64,000 bases of DNA from Vitis vinifera (Eukaryota; Streptophyta; Magnoliopsida; Vitales; Vitaceae), in contig NC_081819.1 in assembly GCF_030704535.1 (NCBI RefSeq), positions 20,432,001-20,496,000 on the forward strand, in the 5' to 3' direction. Of this stretch, positions 39,335-52,470 are shown piece by piece. The position numbers and the translations under genes are program-made. Within the stretch, counting starts at the first letter, position 1. Each line of letters begins with the position of its first letter. The notes beneath the pieces are model-generated. The model was not told the DNA's origin and ran no database searches. It saw only the letters and a list, made by a program, of their open reading frames with translations.

Positions 39335-40668
39335 TTCAAATTTCAAAAGGAGTTGCAGAGAGACCAAAAGATCAACTGGTTATGCTTGCTTGCTTGCTTG
39401 CTTTGAATCTTAGCTTCCATGCACGTGCTCACCTTCTTCAAACCCTAGCTTGGTTATGAACTTCATTGATCTATTAATTAATTACTTAGCTTATATATCT
39501 TATTAGTTTAGTTTTTAATCTTATAATAGCGATACGTGCGGTGTGCGATGTACATTTGTGTTAATAATATGGTTTGTAAGGTGGGTATTAACAAACAAAT
39601 GAGCCAACCGAAGCGTCCCGATTATTCGACCAATTGATAAATTTGATTAATTAAGTTAAATCTCACAAATATCATACTCATGTTACCTTAATTCAATGCT
39701 AATATCTCTACACTTGTACAAATCTAATAGAGCCATAATGGTCGACAGGGCATATAAATATGCATGATAGTCACAAATAGTTTCATTTTGGGTGGCTAAA
39801 TACTTCATAGGTCGATCGAAGATTGAGGGTTACTTGTGAAGGTCATATTCTTCTTTGTTTCCATGGTTGAATGATGTGAGAAAATGGTTTGAGTGTGGGA
39901 TTGTTTGTTTCTTGCACTTTGATCATTAATTTCACCTACTATTTCCATAAATATGTTGTTGCGGTGCCGATCTATTGTTGGATGTTGTTTCTATTTCTTC
40001 GTTTCATGGTGTTAGTCAATTCTTCTTTTATTTTGAAAAATAATTGTACCATCACATGGGTTGAAATTAATAGTTGTGCTCGATCGGTTCAAGTTATGAG
40101 ACCTTATATTTTCTTGTGTGCTTGGATAAGTCCTTTGTAGAAGTATTTTGTTTATGCAATTTATATTTCTAACTAAGTTTAAATTTGAAATCAACACATG
40201 CATATTTGTATTATTTTGCTTTAAAATGAGAAAAAAAAAATGCATCGTTTTATTTTCCGACAAGTTGACTTGTGTCATTCAGTTGATCTATGTAATTTAT
40301 CAAGAAATTGTAAATTTTGATTATAAATTGAGGGTATTATCTATGATCATGATGAGCTTGTAAATAACACCACGTTTTTTTTGACAACTATTTTCTTTTT
40401 TCTTTTTGTTTTTTTTTTTAATGATTATAATTATTACTGAGATCATGCCCCCCTTTTCCCCGACAACATTGACCAATACATGTGTGCGTTCGAGAAATAA
40501 TCACCTTCAATGATCATGATTTTGAGAAATAATTACCTTTCACACATGACTTTAGGGTCAAAAAAGGTTATAATAATCACCTTCAATTATCAAAGTTTTA
40601 AAGTTGAATAAAACATGTAATAACTTATTTTACTATTATATAATTAATTGAACATAAACATAGACTTA

Positions 40669-40914
40669 GGTGGTGTTTGTTTTTTTGGCTTTTTGCTGAA
40701 AACCATTTAGTTTTAGAATTTAGATTGTTTGTTTTTTTTTACTTTTTCATGACTTATTATAAACTTTTTACTAAATAGAAAAAATAATACAATGATTTTT
40801 TTTACTTTTTAATACTTAATAGAAATAAAATACTATAAAAACAAACAACCTAATATTTAATACTATTAAGTATTAAGGTTCTATTTAGAATTAAGTAAAA
40901 AAACAAACACCACC
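40669..40914. mobile_element. MITE, PIF/Harbinger (Tourist-like) type, family A copy 2
   Basis: 246 bp with near-perfect inverted ends GGTGGTGTTTGTTTTTTT and AAAAAAACAAACACCACC. It is flanked by TTA at 40666-40668 and 40915-40917. It is almost identical to the copy at 42497 over its shared length, so both inserted fairly recently. No coding capacity. Confidence 0.88.
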
Positions 40915-42496
40915 TTACTCTGAAGTCAAGATAATCAAGTTTAGGTATTTATACACTTCAAAGGGGGAGGTGGGGGGAGTGGGGGAGTGAATTGAGCGTT
41001 GATCATTTTCTTTACACTTCAAATGGGGATAGAGAAATGCAAATATGATGTTTATACTAGTTCAACAATCGCTTACATCCACTTTTTCTTGCTTTAAGTA
41101 CCCAAGCTTGAGGTTCCTTTACTAATCTCAAGCCTTTCTTCGACCAAAATCCTTCATGGTTTATACTCGAGTTTAAGGCTTCAATGAACCTTTACATTAT
41201 CCCTCGAAGTGATCTCTCAAATTAGAGAACAACCCCTCAATCATTTGCTAATGTAATTGATTTATACAAAGTGACCCTTAATTGATTGAGGTTGACCTCA
41301 ATTGGTTGAGGCTTTTTCAACCTTATTAAAGCGAATTGACGTTTCCCATTGAAGGCATATTAAAGTGGCCAACTTGGTGATCAACTAGTACCCTTACACA
41401 ATTCTATTTTTTAAAATTTTGGTTTATGTGGCTCAAAATTTATTGGGGAAAATGACAAATATATTCTTATTAATTTTAGAAAACCTTTTTAAAAACAAAA
41501 CCATTGAATTTAATTACTTTGGTTTCCTTCATCAACCAATTGAAGATTTAATTCACTTTGAAAAGCTTATTTGAAAGAGTGTTTGAATGTTAGGTGCCTT
41601 TAAAGAATTTTTATACAACCTTACTCCGTGCACTTTAATCTTACATCATTTTGATCTTAAAAATAATCTTCAATCATAATGGATAACTTTGTGATGATTT
41701 GACATTTTAAAACTTGAACAAACATAGTAAAGAATGTGTGGTAAAACTTAATACTTATTACTTAATTGTTTAAGTTGATTTTAAGTTAAATTATATTAAA
41801 ATTATTAACATAAATTTATTATTTAATTCTTACTTTAAGTATTAAGGTTGTATGATAAAATTAATTTAAAACTTATTCTAAATCATCAAATTGACATATT
41901 TATCTTCATAAATTATAATTAGGATAAAAGAGGTTGAATAACAATGAATGTCGTAAAATAACAAATGAAATCATAAAGGTAATTAAGGTAAATAAGAGTA
42001 AAAATATAAAATAAATATATAAAATTAAAAATAAGTTAATTACTTTTACTTGTTATTAAAAATTGTTTTTGATTTTAAGTCATATCATTAAATTATTTTA
42101 TAAAGTATACTTAATTTACTTAATGACTTAAAAATAAGTTATTAAATCACTATAAGTTATTGAGTTGGTTTACCGAACACCCGCTAGATATCCGAATAGA
42201 TTTAATTTAATTTTTTTATTTTACAATCATCTTAATTAAACTCAAGGAAACCTTGAAGTGACAAGAAATAATTAGCATGATTCTAAGTTCTGATTGCCAT
42301 GACCTAATAAAGTTGTAATAATCAATCCCCCTAAGCCGTCATGACTTTAATGGCCAAATAAAACTGTAATAGCACATTTTTGCTCTAATATTATTGAATC
42401 ATTAATAGTTTAATACACACAAAAGTATATTCTATTTTTCTTCCATGCCAAACAGGGTCTTAAAATTCTTATCTATATTTTCCCCAAAAGAACTAA

Positions 42497-42771
42497 GGTG
42501 GTGTTTGTTTTTTTGGCTTTTTGCTGAAAACCATTTAGTTTTAGAATTTAGGTTGTTTGTTTTTTTACTTTTTCATGACTTATTATAAACTTTTTACTAA
42601 ATAGAAAAAGCCAAAATATGTGGCTTTTTCTAAATAGAAAAATAACACAATGGTTTTTTTTACTTTTTAATACTTAATAGAAATAAAATACTATAAAAAC
42701 AAACAACCTAATATTTAATACTATTAATATTAAGATTCTATTTAGAATTAAGTAAAAAAACAAACACCACC
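42497..42771. mobile_element. MITE, PIF/Harbinger (Tourist-like) type, family A copy 3
   Basis: 275 bp, same ends as copy 2, flanked by TAA at 42494-42496 and 42772-42774. It has about 30 extra bases (AAAGCCAAAATATGTGGCTT and adjoining) containing a small inverted repeat. It lacks one four-base step present in copy 2. Same orientation as copy 2, 1.8 kb away. Confidence 0.88.
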
Positions 42772-43869
42772 TAAGTTTTTTAGGTGACCCAACACATCTA
42801 AAATTCTCATTCTCATTCTCATATAGGTCTTTAAGTTCATACTACTTATTTCAACCGAAAATTAATTCCATTCTAAAGCAATTTTTTCACATGATGATAG
42901 AAAAATGGAAATTTCCAATACTTGGTGAAAAAGAATATATCATTTTCAAGGCCCTTCAAGATTCCAGCGTATCAATTTTCTAGAATTGGAAAAAGAAAAA
43001 AGAAAAAAAAGGCAAAAAGCAAAAACAAACACTCTGAAAAGGACTCTTGGTTGTTTGTTTCATGGGAAAGTTGGTTGAGGGAAGTGGTTAGATGGGCTCG
43101 TGTTCAACCTCAGTTCCAAAATTGGTAGATATCACCAGGAAATTCCTAATCAATATCGAGATGTATTAAACATGTGGGTCTCTTATTTGAATTTGCTCAA
43201 GTACTGTAACCAATAATTAATTTTGGACCCATTGATGGGCCCCAGGTAAAATCATTGAAATGAAATCAGCCATGCTCCTTCTCTATTAATATAACATTTG
43301 TTCCAATCGAATTGGGTGTGTGGGTCATTCCATAGATGTCATATGCTAGAAGTCAAATACAGTTTCTATAAAATTGTGATTAAAATATATTTTATTATAA
43401 GTTTTTTGATAAAATTTAAAAAATTAAAATTTTATTTATAATACTTGTTATAGAAATATTTGTGTGAGCTTCTATTTTTCATATATGTTTTCTCTTGATG
43501 ATGAAATTCGTCATTTATTTTAAAAATTGATTTTCCAAAAATTTCATCCTTAAAAAAATACTTTAATTAAAAACACTAAAAATACTTCTAATATTTCTAA
43601 AATCACCTAAAAAAAGCACTAAATATTTTATTACATATGATTTGATATAAGTCTCGTTTTCCAAGCACATTTATTTCAATGACTTGTCTTGTTTTTATGA
43701 GACTTTTCAAAGGGCCATTTAAGTTTGTGCGAATATTCCTATTCACTTTCATCCCGTGAAGTGCAGTACAAATAGAAAAAAGTAGTTTATTTGAAAAAAT
43801 TTAAGGGAGTAATTCTAATTCGATACAATGACCCTTGTGAAATCTAAATCAATTTTATTATAATTATTT

Positions 43870-44583
43870 TGATATATTTTTATTTGATAGTGATTTTAAA
43901 AAATATTTCTAACTTTTTTAACGCTTAAAAATTTGTATCATTCATATGTTATAACTCGATTGATAATGATTTTAAAAAACACTTATAATATTTTTAACAC
44001 TTAAAAAAATTTATCATTCAAGTAATAAAAAAATTAGAAATGTTTTCTAAAATTATTACTAAATACACTTTTAAAAGTAATTTTAAAAAGTGTTTCTAGA
44101 ATTTTTAGTATTTAAATAATAAAAATTTTCAAATATTAAAAATATTAAAAACGTTTTCTAAAATCATTATCAAATGAGCTCTTAAAATGATTAGAAATGT
44201 TTTCTAAAATTACAACCAAATTCAATTTAAAACTTGTCTACATTAATATTGAGAGTGCATTTAGAGTGTGTTTATAGTGATTCTATAAAACACTTAAATT
44301 TTTTATTTTTCAAGTATTAAAAATACTAAAAATATTTCTTAAAATCATTATCAAATGCACTTTTAATAGTGTTTATATTCAAAGTGTTTTTAATAAAAAT
44401 ATTTTTTCTAAAAGTGTTTTTAAAGCAATCACTTATAAAGTGTTTATCCAATAAACACTTCGAGTGATTTTCTAATACTATAAGTGATTTTTAAAATTAT
44501 TAAAATTATTTTCTAAATTTTGTTAAACATTTAATTTTTTAAAAATATATATATATTTTTAGATTAAAAACGCTTTATAAAAT
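43870..44583. repeat. Cluster of diverged GTGATTTTAAAAAACACTT-type repeat units
   Basis: At least five decayed units combine GATTTTAAAAA(A/C)A, a TAATATTTTTAACACTTAAAA-like block and AAAATCATTATCAAATG, some in inverted orientation. They look like nested remnants of one MITE family. Similar single units occur near 5139-5510 and 13990-14100. Boundaries are unclear. Confidence 0.45.
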
Positions 44584-44783
44584 CACCATGAAACGGAGTA
44601 TTGGAGCCAAAAAAATGTAATTTATTTGAAAAATGTTAAGGCATTGATTCAATATGATTGCCCATATAACTTTGATTTCAACTTTTCAATAGTCTACAAA
44701 AATAAAAATGAAAAGGAAAAACTGGTTTATGGATTAAAAAATTAGTCGCTTTTATTTTACACATGTGCATTTTGAGGGGCAGG

Positions 44784-44892
44784 TGGGCCACTGTGCCTTA
44801 TTGTTCTTGCATGTATTTTGGGCCACATTGGACATCTAATTGGACCCCATAATATTGGGCTGGGCTGAACTTTTGTGGCTGGCATCGGGCCC
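44784..44892 (+). promoter_or_regulatory. Site II-type motif cluster, promoter of the PNPO-like gene
   Basis: TGGGCC at 44784-44789 and 44819-44824, a doubled TGGGCT at 44856-44866 and GGGCCC at 44887-44892. They lie 150-255 bases upstream of the start codon at 45039. This cluster is typical of constitutive plant promoters. Confidence 0.5.
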
Positions 44893-45038
44893 AAACTGGT
44901 GTTTATTTACAAAACCAAGCGCATTCCAAATTTCGGTTTCCCTTCCTTTTTCCACAGTTTTCTCGGGAGCCAAACAGGAGTCAAGAAAGATATCGGCAAA
45001 GAAAGTGAAGAATTGGAAAGGCAGAGCACAGTTGGAAA

Positions 45039-48000
45039 ATGGGCACAGTGGTTTCATGGAAACAGCTTCTTCTCAGAGCTTTGGACTCCAACTCCAGCCT
45101 CAAGCACTCTTCTTTTTTCCAGCTTGTGTGTCTTTCTTTCTCTTCATTTCCCCCCTTTTCCCCCATAAATTCAACTTGTATAAACAATCTGAATCTCCTC
45201 TGGTTAACGTTTTTTTGTTTCTATTTTTCCCTAATTTGAGGCCACTGTTGGATCCAGTGGGCGACCTTCCAATCGCACAGTCGTTTTCAGGTCCCTCTCT
45301 ATAGTAAATAAATTAATAAGTGAATTTTTATTTTATTTTATTTTTATTTTTTTAGAATAATGTGGTGGGTCGTTGTTGGGATTTCAGAGGGTTTCAAGGG
45401 GATTCTGATAAGATACAGATCAACACTGATGGCCGCACTCGCAAGGTTTATTTTATTTTGTTTTATTTTTCTTTCTATCTTTTATTTTTATTTTTATTTT
45501 TTATATACTTATTTATTTGGTGTAATTTGTTAATGATCTGGGTTTAGTATTTGATTGGAATTGAACTTATTGGGATTGATTTTTAGCTTGAATTATAAAT
45601 ATCGAAACCCTGAGCATTGAACATTTTACATTCCCAGTTTTTTATTTTGAGTAGTTTGCTAACATGGGAAGGATTCTGTGTGTTTAAAATATCTGTAACT
45701 TTGGGTTTGTGTTGGGTTGAAATCGGGAATTGGAAGTGGATTTTGGCTTAAAATTATGCTGTTCGGAGATCTTATGAGTAAAATTTTCCATTTAAAGATT
45801 TCAAGGGGGCTGCATTTGGTTAGATTGAAAGAAATTGTGGACAGTCATTTAATGATTTATCGATTTATTTGTGTTTTCACTTGTTGGTGTTGATTTTCTT
45901 TTTGGGTTTAAATTATGTAGATTGAAGAGCTTAAGCATTGCCCATTTTCCGAGGTAATTAATCTCCGAGCCTGAGGTATAGGTCCAAATCTTTGTCAAGC
46001 AAATTTATTTTATCTTGTTAATATTTCGAATGATGAATCATATTCAGTTAAACTGAAGCTTCTTTTGTAGTTTTGTTATTTTGTTCCATAGGTTTGCTTA
46101 AAACTCAAGTCTAATGTTTTAGATATGTTGGTATTTTACTGACTCTTGGGAGCAATTCCGGATCAATGGAAGGGTTGATGTTATTGATGGATCGGATCCT
46201 GATCCCATGAAGCTTCAGGTAAGCTTGGACCACTGTCAGCTTCAAGCTTCTCATGTATCTAAAATTATTTCATATCTCAAAATATAGGGATTGAAGTCTT
46301 TGCTGTGTTGAGTTTGAAACAAGCAAATCTGACCCAAAAAAAACCTGAACATGTAGTAGTATGCAATTTTTGCCAATATGAAAGGTTATAGGAACTCATA
46401 CTTGGCTTGAATGGCTGGGCCTGAGTGCAAAGCATGACTTGCAAATACAGCTCATAAGTTGGAAAAGATAATAGCCAGGTTTATGCTATCCCGTTTGACT
46501 GAGAAACTCAGGAGCCCAAATGTGGAAGGATAGGCTTCTGGCCAAAGTGGGCAGAGAAGACCTAATCACAGTGCCAGGTACTTCAAGCTAATGTGCATAA
46601 TGCCTTTGGATCGGGACAGTTGGGAGAGGTTGGAAAATGCTGAATTCAAGAGGAAATTTGTTTTAAAGCAAGAGGTATGACTAATAAAGATTGTGGGTCT
46701 AGGATGTTGAAGGAGGTTTATTTTCTAAATGCTTGCATGGCTGGATTATTAGAGTCCTGTTGTGTGAATAGAGGCGGTTTGTATCTAAGAGATATTGGTT
46801 CTGTAATAGTGCATTGCTGTTGATTACACAATTCATGATACTTAATAGAATTCCACCTTCACCTTCATACAAAACTATTCATTTGCATAAATGTGTTTTG
46901 TGGTTTATTATCATCATTCTCTGGCCACCTTGGATAATCAATCTGAATCTTTGAAATTGTCAAACCTGTTTAGCCACATTTGGATAGAAAAGAGTCTGTT
47001 TAACTACATCGGGTTTGTTCACTTTGTTGGTTTTTTACATATTCCTATTTTTCCCCGTAATCCTTGCTGGTACTTACTGGTGCTGAATTAATGACTAATG
47101 TTGAGAATATGATTAGTTAGAGTGGCCAATCAGTAGGATTTACGTCTTAATCACAGTGCCCTTCTTGAAATTGTTGAAAACAAAATTAGGGTATGTTTGG
47201 TAACTGTTGTCTAAAACAATTCTAAAAAACAATTTTTTAGAATAATTTTTGAAAATTGTTCTTTAATGTTTTGTGGAACAAATGTTTATTTGGAAACCTG
47301 AAACATTTTTAAATTGTTTTTTTTTATTTATGTTTTTTGATATATTTTAAAAATAACTTTTATAGGTAGTGCTTTATTTTTAATCATTTTTCATATTTGT
47401 ATAATTATTTTTTAAATTAGCCCTTAGAAAATAATTGAAAACAGTTAAAAGATGCTATCTAAAAACACTTTGTTTTTTATTTTAAGAATAAAAAATAGTT
47501 TTCTATTTTTTGGTTGCCAAACTTGTTTTTTGTGTTTTGAGAACAAAAAATTGTTTTCAAAAACGGTTACGAAATAGACCATTAGGCTCTTAGTGAAACA
47601 CTATTAATTTATGTTTCGATTTGGGATGTGTTTTTTTTCTTAAAATTGGAGCATTACTTATACAGAATGATATGCCTTTAACCTGCTGAAATAGTAGTTG
47701 TGCTATTAACAAACATTCACTTACTTTTAGATACCCTGGATGTTTTCCTCAATTGTTTAATTCTCAATGCAGGAAAGAGAGAATGCCTGGTTTGCTAGTT
47801 CTCTGAAATCTAGATTGCAGTACTTGGGTCCTAATCCAGGTCTTCCCTGTCTAAGTGAACAACCAGCCCAGGAGTGTTCTCCGGATCCTTCCACTGGCCC
47901 AGTTGCTGCATTTTGTCTGCTGATTTTAGATCCAGATCAGGTTCTATAGTTTCTCTGGTCCTTATTCATTCCCTGATGTATTTGTTTCTCTCCTTAAATT

Positions 48001-48127
48001 TTCTGAGATTCATTGTCATTTTCAGGTTGATTACCTGAATTTGAAGAATAATGAGAGGCTAACATTTACATCCAGCAAAAATGTGGATGGAGTGAAGTGT
48101 TGGAATTCAGAGAAAATCAACCCGTAA
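45039..48127 (+). CDS. Pyridoxamine 5'-phosphate oxidase family flavoprotein, 7 exons, 197 aa
   Basis: A small FMN-binding split-barrel protein, close to Arabidopsis AT2G46580 as I remember it (198 residues). PNPO-like enzymes oxidise pyridoxine or pyridoxamine phosphate to PLP, but activity of this subfamily is unproven. Exons: 45039-45125, 45241-45290, 45388-45445, 45921-45953, 46123-46218, 47773-47940 and 48026-48127; all GT-AG and in frame. Visible signatures: SWKQLLLRALDSN, then GRPSNRTVVFRGF (FMN-binding strand, split over an intron), IQINTD, IEELKHCPF, CWYFTDSWEQFRINGRV, and the end VDYLNLKNNERL to WNSEKINP. No transit peptide is obvious, so cytosol is likely. Intron 5 (1.55 kb) carries a MITE (47189-47581). 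Exon 4 is only 33 bases, so short-exon skipping would remain in frame. Confidence 0.94.
47189..47581. mobile_element. MITE-like element in intron 5 of the PNPO-like gene, family D copy 1
   Basis: About 393 bp. The left end GGGTATGTTTGGTAACTGTT pairs with the inverse of the right end, GGTCTATTTCGTAACCGTTT. TTA lies at 47186-47188 and 47582-47584. The interior is made of A/T runs. The same ends recur at 61056-61362. Confidence 0.65.
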
Positions 48128-50332
48128 TCTTTGTTTTGTATATTAAGATTTACTGTGGAAATACATTGTCATTTCAGTACATTTATTGAATTATTATTGA
48201 ATGGCTAATGTGAAAATTACTAATTCATGTCCTCTTTGATTGTGCTGAAGAATTTTTTCAAGTAGAATAGAGGAAAATTATATTCTTGAATGTGCAAATA
48301 TGCCATTTGGACATACTATAAGGCATTACAATCGATGTTTTCTAGTAGGTGAATTTCATACTAAATAGTAATCATTTTACTTACCTCTGTTTGATACAAA
48401 GCCCTTGAAAATAATGCAGTAGATATATGTAGGCCTCCAATGGAAAGCATCTTGCCTCAATGAGCATCCAATTCCACAGTGAAAAAAAAAAAAAAAACTG
48501 GAGAATTGGAAGAAAACCCATAGGGAAAACTTTTCCCCAGAACATTTTCCTTTTTCTGTGACTCTGGAATGCTCATTTGAGCAAGAGGCTTTTCCATGGA
48601 AGGCATAAAATGGCTCTCCTCCTATCTTTGGGAATGGGAATGAAAGTATTAACATATATATCATGCCTCTTGATGAATCCCATCTTCCAAACTAATGTTC
48701 TTTCCAGAGTTGGTTGTACCAGCCTTGCAAATAAAGGATTTTCGGGTTGTTGAATGTTCTCTGCTACTCAGGTATGCTGGGCTGTTAGCTGTGCATGCTT
48801 ATCCGAACCAATCTTTATCTTTTCCCATCTCAAAAATTTTTCTTTTTACAGTAAAGACTATGATGTATTAACATTTATTGTACTCAAATGAGTTCATTGT
48901 ACTACACTCTTGTACTATCTATTCTATTAGGAGTAGATTGACATTTTTAATTTGTTGGGTTGCTCAGTACCCTATTATAATGTCTGTTTCATTTGTTTTT
49001 TCGGTTCTCATCTACACATACCATCTGATATTTCATTGGAACTGTCTGCTTTTTCATTGTTTTGACTGTGCAGATGCTTGAACTTTTAATCCCTGGCCAG
49101 GAATCATCAGAGGGAATGATGTTTGATGTCAGAAGCAAGAAGCAAGATTGAATTCAACTGCTTGCCTCCAATGGAAGCTCATGGTATGCCTGTCAACTCA
49201 TCACTACCTTTTTTTATTTTCCTGCCACTCCTAGTGCTGGTCTGGTCACCTTCATTTTCATGTTTTTTCTTTTTTTAATCTGTCCTTTCCCTTGTCCATT
49301 TTATACTGTGGTAACCATGTGAGTCCCCAGTTTATGTAGTTCCTAACCGCATTTCAATGGATGGTAGTTGAACTTCTGGTCAATGTTTTCAAAACCCAAT
49401 CAGTCATTGAGCATAGTTAACATGAGATTATAAATATATAATTTAGATATTATTAAAAGCTAAAATATATAACTATTTTTTCCTTTTTTTTAAAAAAAAC
49501 TTAGAATATTTCATGGTTTTATCTTACCGTGATAAGAATAAAACTAAATTTATTAATATTTTTAATTTTATTAAATAGAAAAATTATACTATTTAATTGT
49601 TACAAAGATATATCATATATCAAAGAGTTTAGTTTTATTCACTCATAATCATCAATAGCCATGCCTATGTGTAGTCTTCATTTAGCAGATTTGTTGTTCC
49701 ACAAGTCTTACTGTCTACTGTTGGTGAAACTTGAATGGATTCCTTTTGCAGATGGTGTTTGAACTCTTTAACATATTCATGTTCTTAAGAGTCCATTCAA
49801 GTTGAGCACATCACATTTTTGTTAATCGCTGTTTAAAAATAAGATCATTTTAGGGTTTCAACTTTGAAGAAGCAATCCCATTCTCTATAATGCAGAACCC
49901 TATTTGATGGAATTAAATGGCATCATATGTGAATATTTAGCTTTATTTGATGATGAATTACAGTATGTTAAACCAAGATACTGGTTGGACTGAGCTGGGC
50001 AATACTTGAAGGGCCCTAACATCCTGAGCCGAGGCCTAAGTCCTGATCATGTCGAGTTGAGAGCCCAACTGGGCTGGGTTGTGCAGATGCTCACATCTTG
50101 TTACATTATTAATTGGGTTTTGTTTCAACCTTTTAATCTGGGCGAGGCTCATCACCACGATGCAAGAGACCAAACAAATGAAGCAAGAGAATTTTGCAGT
50201 TTTATTCATCCAATCTTTACTACATTTTTGTTTTCATGTTTGGACCACATGTATCACACACTTGCGTCAAAGAATCCTTGATGGGGAAGATCAGGGCCAT
50301 CCATTTTTCTTTCTACAGTGAACCCAACTGTC
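48128..50332. other. Region between PNPO-like and laccase genes (convergent 3' ends)
   Basis: Probable 3' UTR and flank of the PNPO-like gene on the left and of laccase on the right. It contains a run of 15 or so A (48482-48497), an AT-rich patch (49420-49640) and no recognisable gene or TE ends. Frames at 50006-50403 on the plus strand lie opposite the laccase 3' end and look like chance. Confidence 0.5.
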
Positions 50333-52468
50333 CTAGCACAGTGGGAGGTCCGCTGGTGGATGAGGAAGTGTCTCAAGCTCTCCATGCCCATTCTTCACTA
50401 TGAATACCATAGACAATCCCCATGACAAATGTATTTCCAAGTGACAGTGCATGAACCAAACGCCTGCAATGGAAACCGATTAAGTGGTAAATTAAGTGCA
50501 GTCAACCCATTATTTTTCAGGTAAAAAAAACCAAGAAATGTACCTGGGTTGTCAGCGACGAACCGAATGGCAGCCCATCCACCCACTGGAACTCCAATGG
50601 TGTTCATGTAAGGAGGGTCAACCAAGTTGAAATTAGCCGTCTGGGGGTCATAGTTTCCGGTTCCATACCCTACAACGTAGAAGCTGAACCCATGAAGATG
50701 AATCGGGTGGTTCTCAGTGCTGACGGTTCCCGTGTCCTGTAAGATGACTTGCACCCTGGTTCCATATTCAAGAACCTTGGTCCTAGTCCCATTCAAAGCC
50801 TGAGTGTCATTAGGGATGTTGTTGGGAGCCCCATTGACAAAGTCATAGAACTTGAGAGGCACATCAGGGAAATCCTCAGTGTAGTAGCCATTGATCTTCT
50901 TGTAATAAGCTTCCAGGAGCGAAATATTAGGTCTAATGAAACTGATATTGTTCATCGACGCAGCCAAAACCCCATTGTTGGTAGCTTGGCAGTTATTTTT
51001 CGGCGTCTTTGACCTGCATTTTTGGACGTTCAATCCAATAGTATAAAACAGGTTGGTGTCGATCTCTTTCGATACATTCACAGGGTTCAGGCTTCTCAAC
51101 CCATCCATGACAGTCTTAACAGCGAGGTTATCGTTAAAGCTCGGTAGTTGAGCTGGTAATGCTATACTATTAGGCACAGCACCTAAATACTGGAAGTAGG
51201 CGATTGCTGATATGTTTTGGAACTTAACACCTTTAGCTGACATGTAAGCTCCCATTGCCATGGAGTATTTTCCTATAGGTTGATCGGTGGTGACAAGGAC
51301 ATTGATAGTCTGGCCCGGTCCAAGCATCACCCGGTCTGTGGTGAAAGGCTTTGTGTACTCAGCATCAACCTCAACAATCGTCAGCTTGTGATGGGCAATG
51401 GCGAAGAAGTTCTCCATGTTTAAACCCGCATTTATTACCCTTAAGAGATACGTCTTCCCAGGAACTACATCAATCTTGTAGACGTCTGAAACAATATAGA
51501 TACTAGCATTAGCAACCATGATTCAGGAGGGAAGAGGTAGAGGATTGCTGGGGGATTAATTACCATTTTTGGAACAGTTGTAGTTGGGGCCCGGGTGACC
51601 GTTGATGGTGAATGCATTGGCAGGTGGAGGACCTCCACCGCTAGCCAGAACTTGCCGCTCAAGTTGGACGAGGTCCTTAAGCCAATACTCCCCTAAACAC
51701 AATCCCCCAAGTATATAGATAAAGCTCAATTCAAACTCAATTCACTGAAATGAAGCTAGTGTAAATATCAGTATAGTTTAATTCTGTTTGAAGATTCACC
51801 TAGGAGGATGATGTGCTCTTCATAAGGGTACTTGAAAGGGTAGGGCACCCCAGTTTTTGGGTACACGACGATGGCGCCATAGACAGTGCCTCGAAGCCAT
51901 GAAACATGAGCATGCCATAGGAGAGTGCCCTTCTGCTTCACTATTGTGAACTCATACGTGAAAGTTTGGCCTGCCTGGATGGGGCATTGGGTGATATAGG
52001 ATGGCCCGTCTGACCAACAAGACAGCCTCTGCCGGATGCCATGCCTGAAATTAATATCCGGTGACACAAGTAAACAAAAGCACATTAAACTCATAATCTC
52101 TGCTAAACAGGGCTTAATTACCAGTGAATTGTGGTATTGTATGGTGTCTCATTGGTGACCTTCACTATCACCCTATCGTCTTCTTGAGCGTAAACTACTG
52201 GACCTGGAAACATGCCATTGATTGTGACAATTTCCTTGGTGTTACAGAGCTTGGTAACTCTCATGGTTTGTACCTGAACACCATCAACACTTCATTAGCA
52301 AACTGAGTCAAATTTACACAGCTAAAAAATACAGAGAAAAGATAGAGATGAACCTTGAAATCATAGAACCTAGTTGATGTTCCTCCAGGCCATTGCACCA
52401 AGCCAAACCCAGTTTGAGAATAGCACAATAAGCTGAGTAATACTGTAAACAAAGTGGCTAAGTTGGCC

Positions 52469-52470
<2 letters not shown>
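50333..52470 (-). CDS. Secreted laccase (multicopper oxidase), 6 exons, 571 aa
   Basis: An apoplastic p-diphenol oxidase that oxidises monolignols or flavonoids and reduces oxygen to water. Exons: 52470-52354, 52273-52122, 52044-51800, 51692-51564, 51485-50544 and 50463-50333. The six-exon layout and 571 residues are typical of plant laccases. A signal peptide is visible (hydrophobic residues 3-16, cleavage likely near residue 23). Copper ligands are complete: HWHG at 89-92, WHAH at 133-136, HPIHLHG at 474-480, and HCH at 534-536 with H540 and axial Leu545. Many N-glycosylation sites occur (e.g. NET, NVS, NIS, NGT). The stretch RLSCWSDGP (96-104) departs from the usual WADGP, with an extra Cys99 and Ser101. 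Regulation: a TATA box at 52571-52578 and a CT-rich leader. Subclass is uncertain; I lean to LAC14-like, not LAC4/17. The MYBPA1 gene lies 11 kb away. Confidence 0.95.

Larger units (their letters stand above)
39335..44760. other. Intergenic region between MYBPA1 and the PNPO-like gene
   Basis: MYBPA1 3' UTR first, then AT-rich DNA. Contains two nearly identical family A MITEs (40669-40914 and 42497-42771). Between them 40930-41420 is less AT-rich (TTTATACTAGTTCAACAATC and similar), probably an old transposon remnant. A patch of repeated AT-rich units covers 43870-44583. No gene recognised; the frame at 42922 is Lys-rich low-complexity. Confidence 0.55.

Noticed and set aside
40930-41420. Possible LTR retrotransposon piece
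   Set aside because: Less AT-rich, but no LTR pair, primer-binding site or polyprotein motif could be found.
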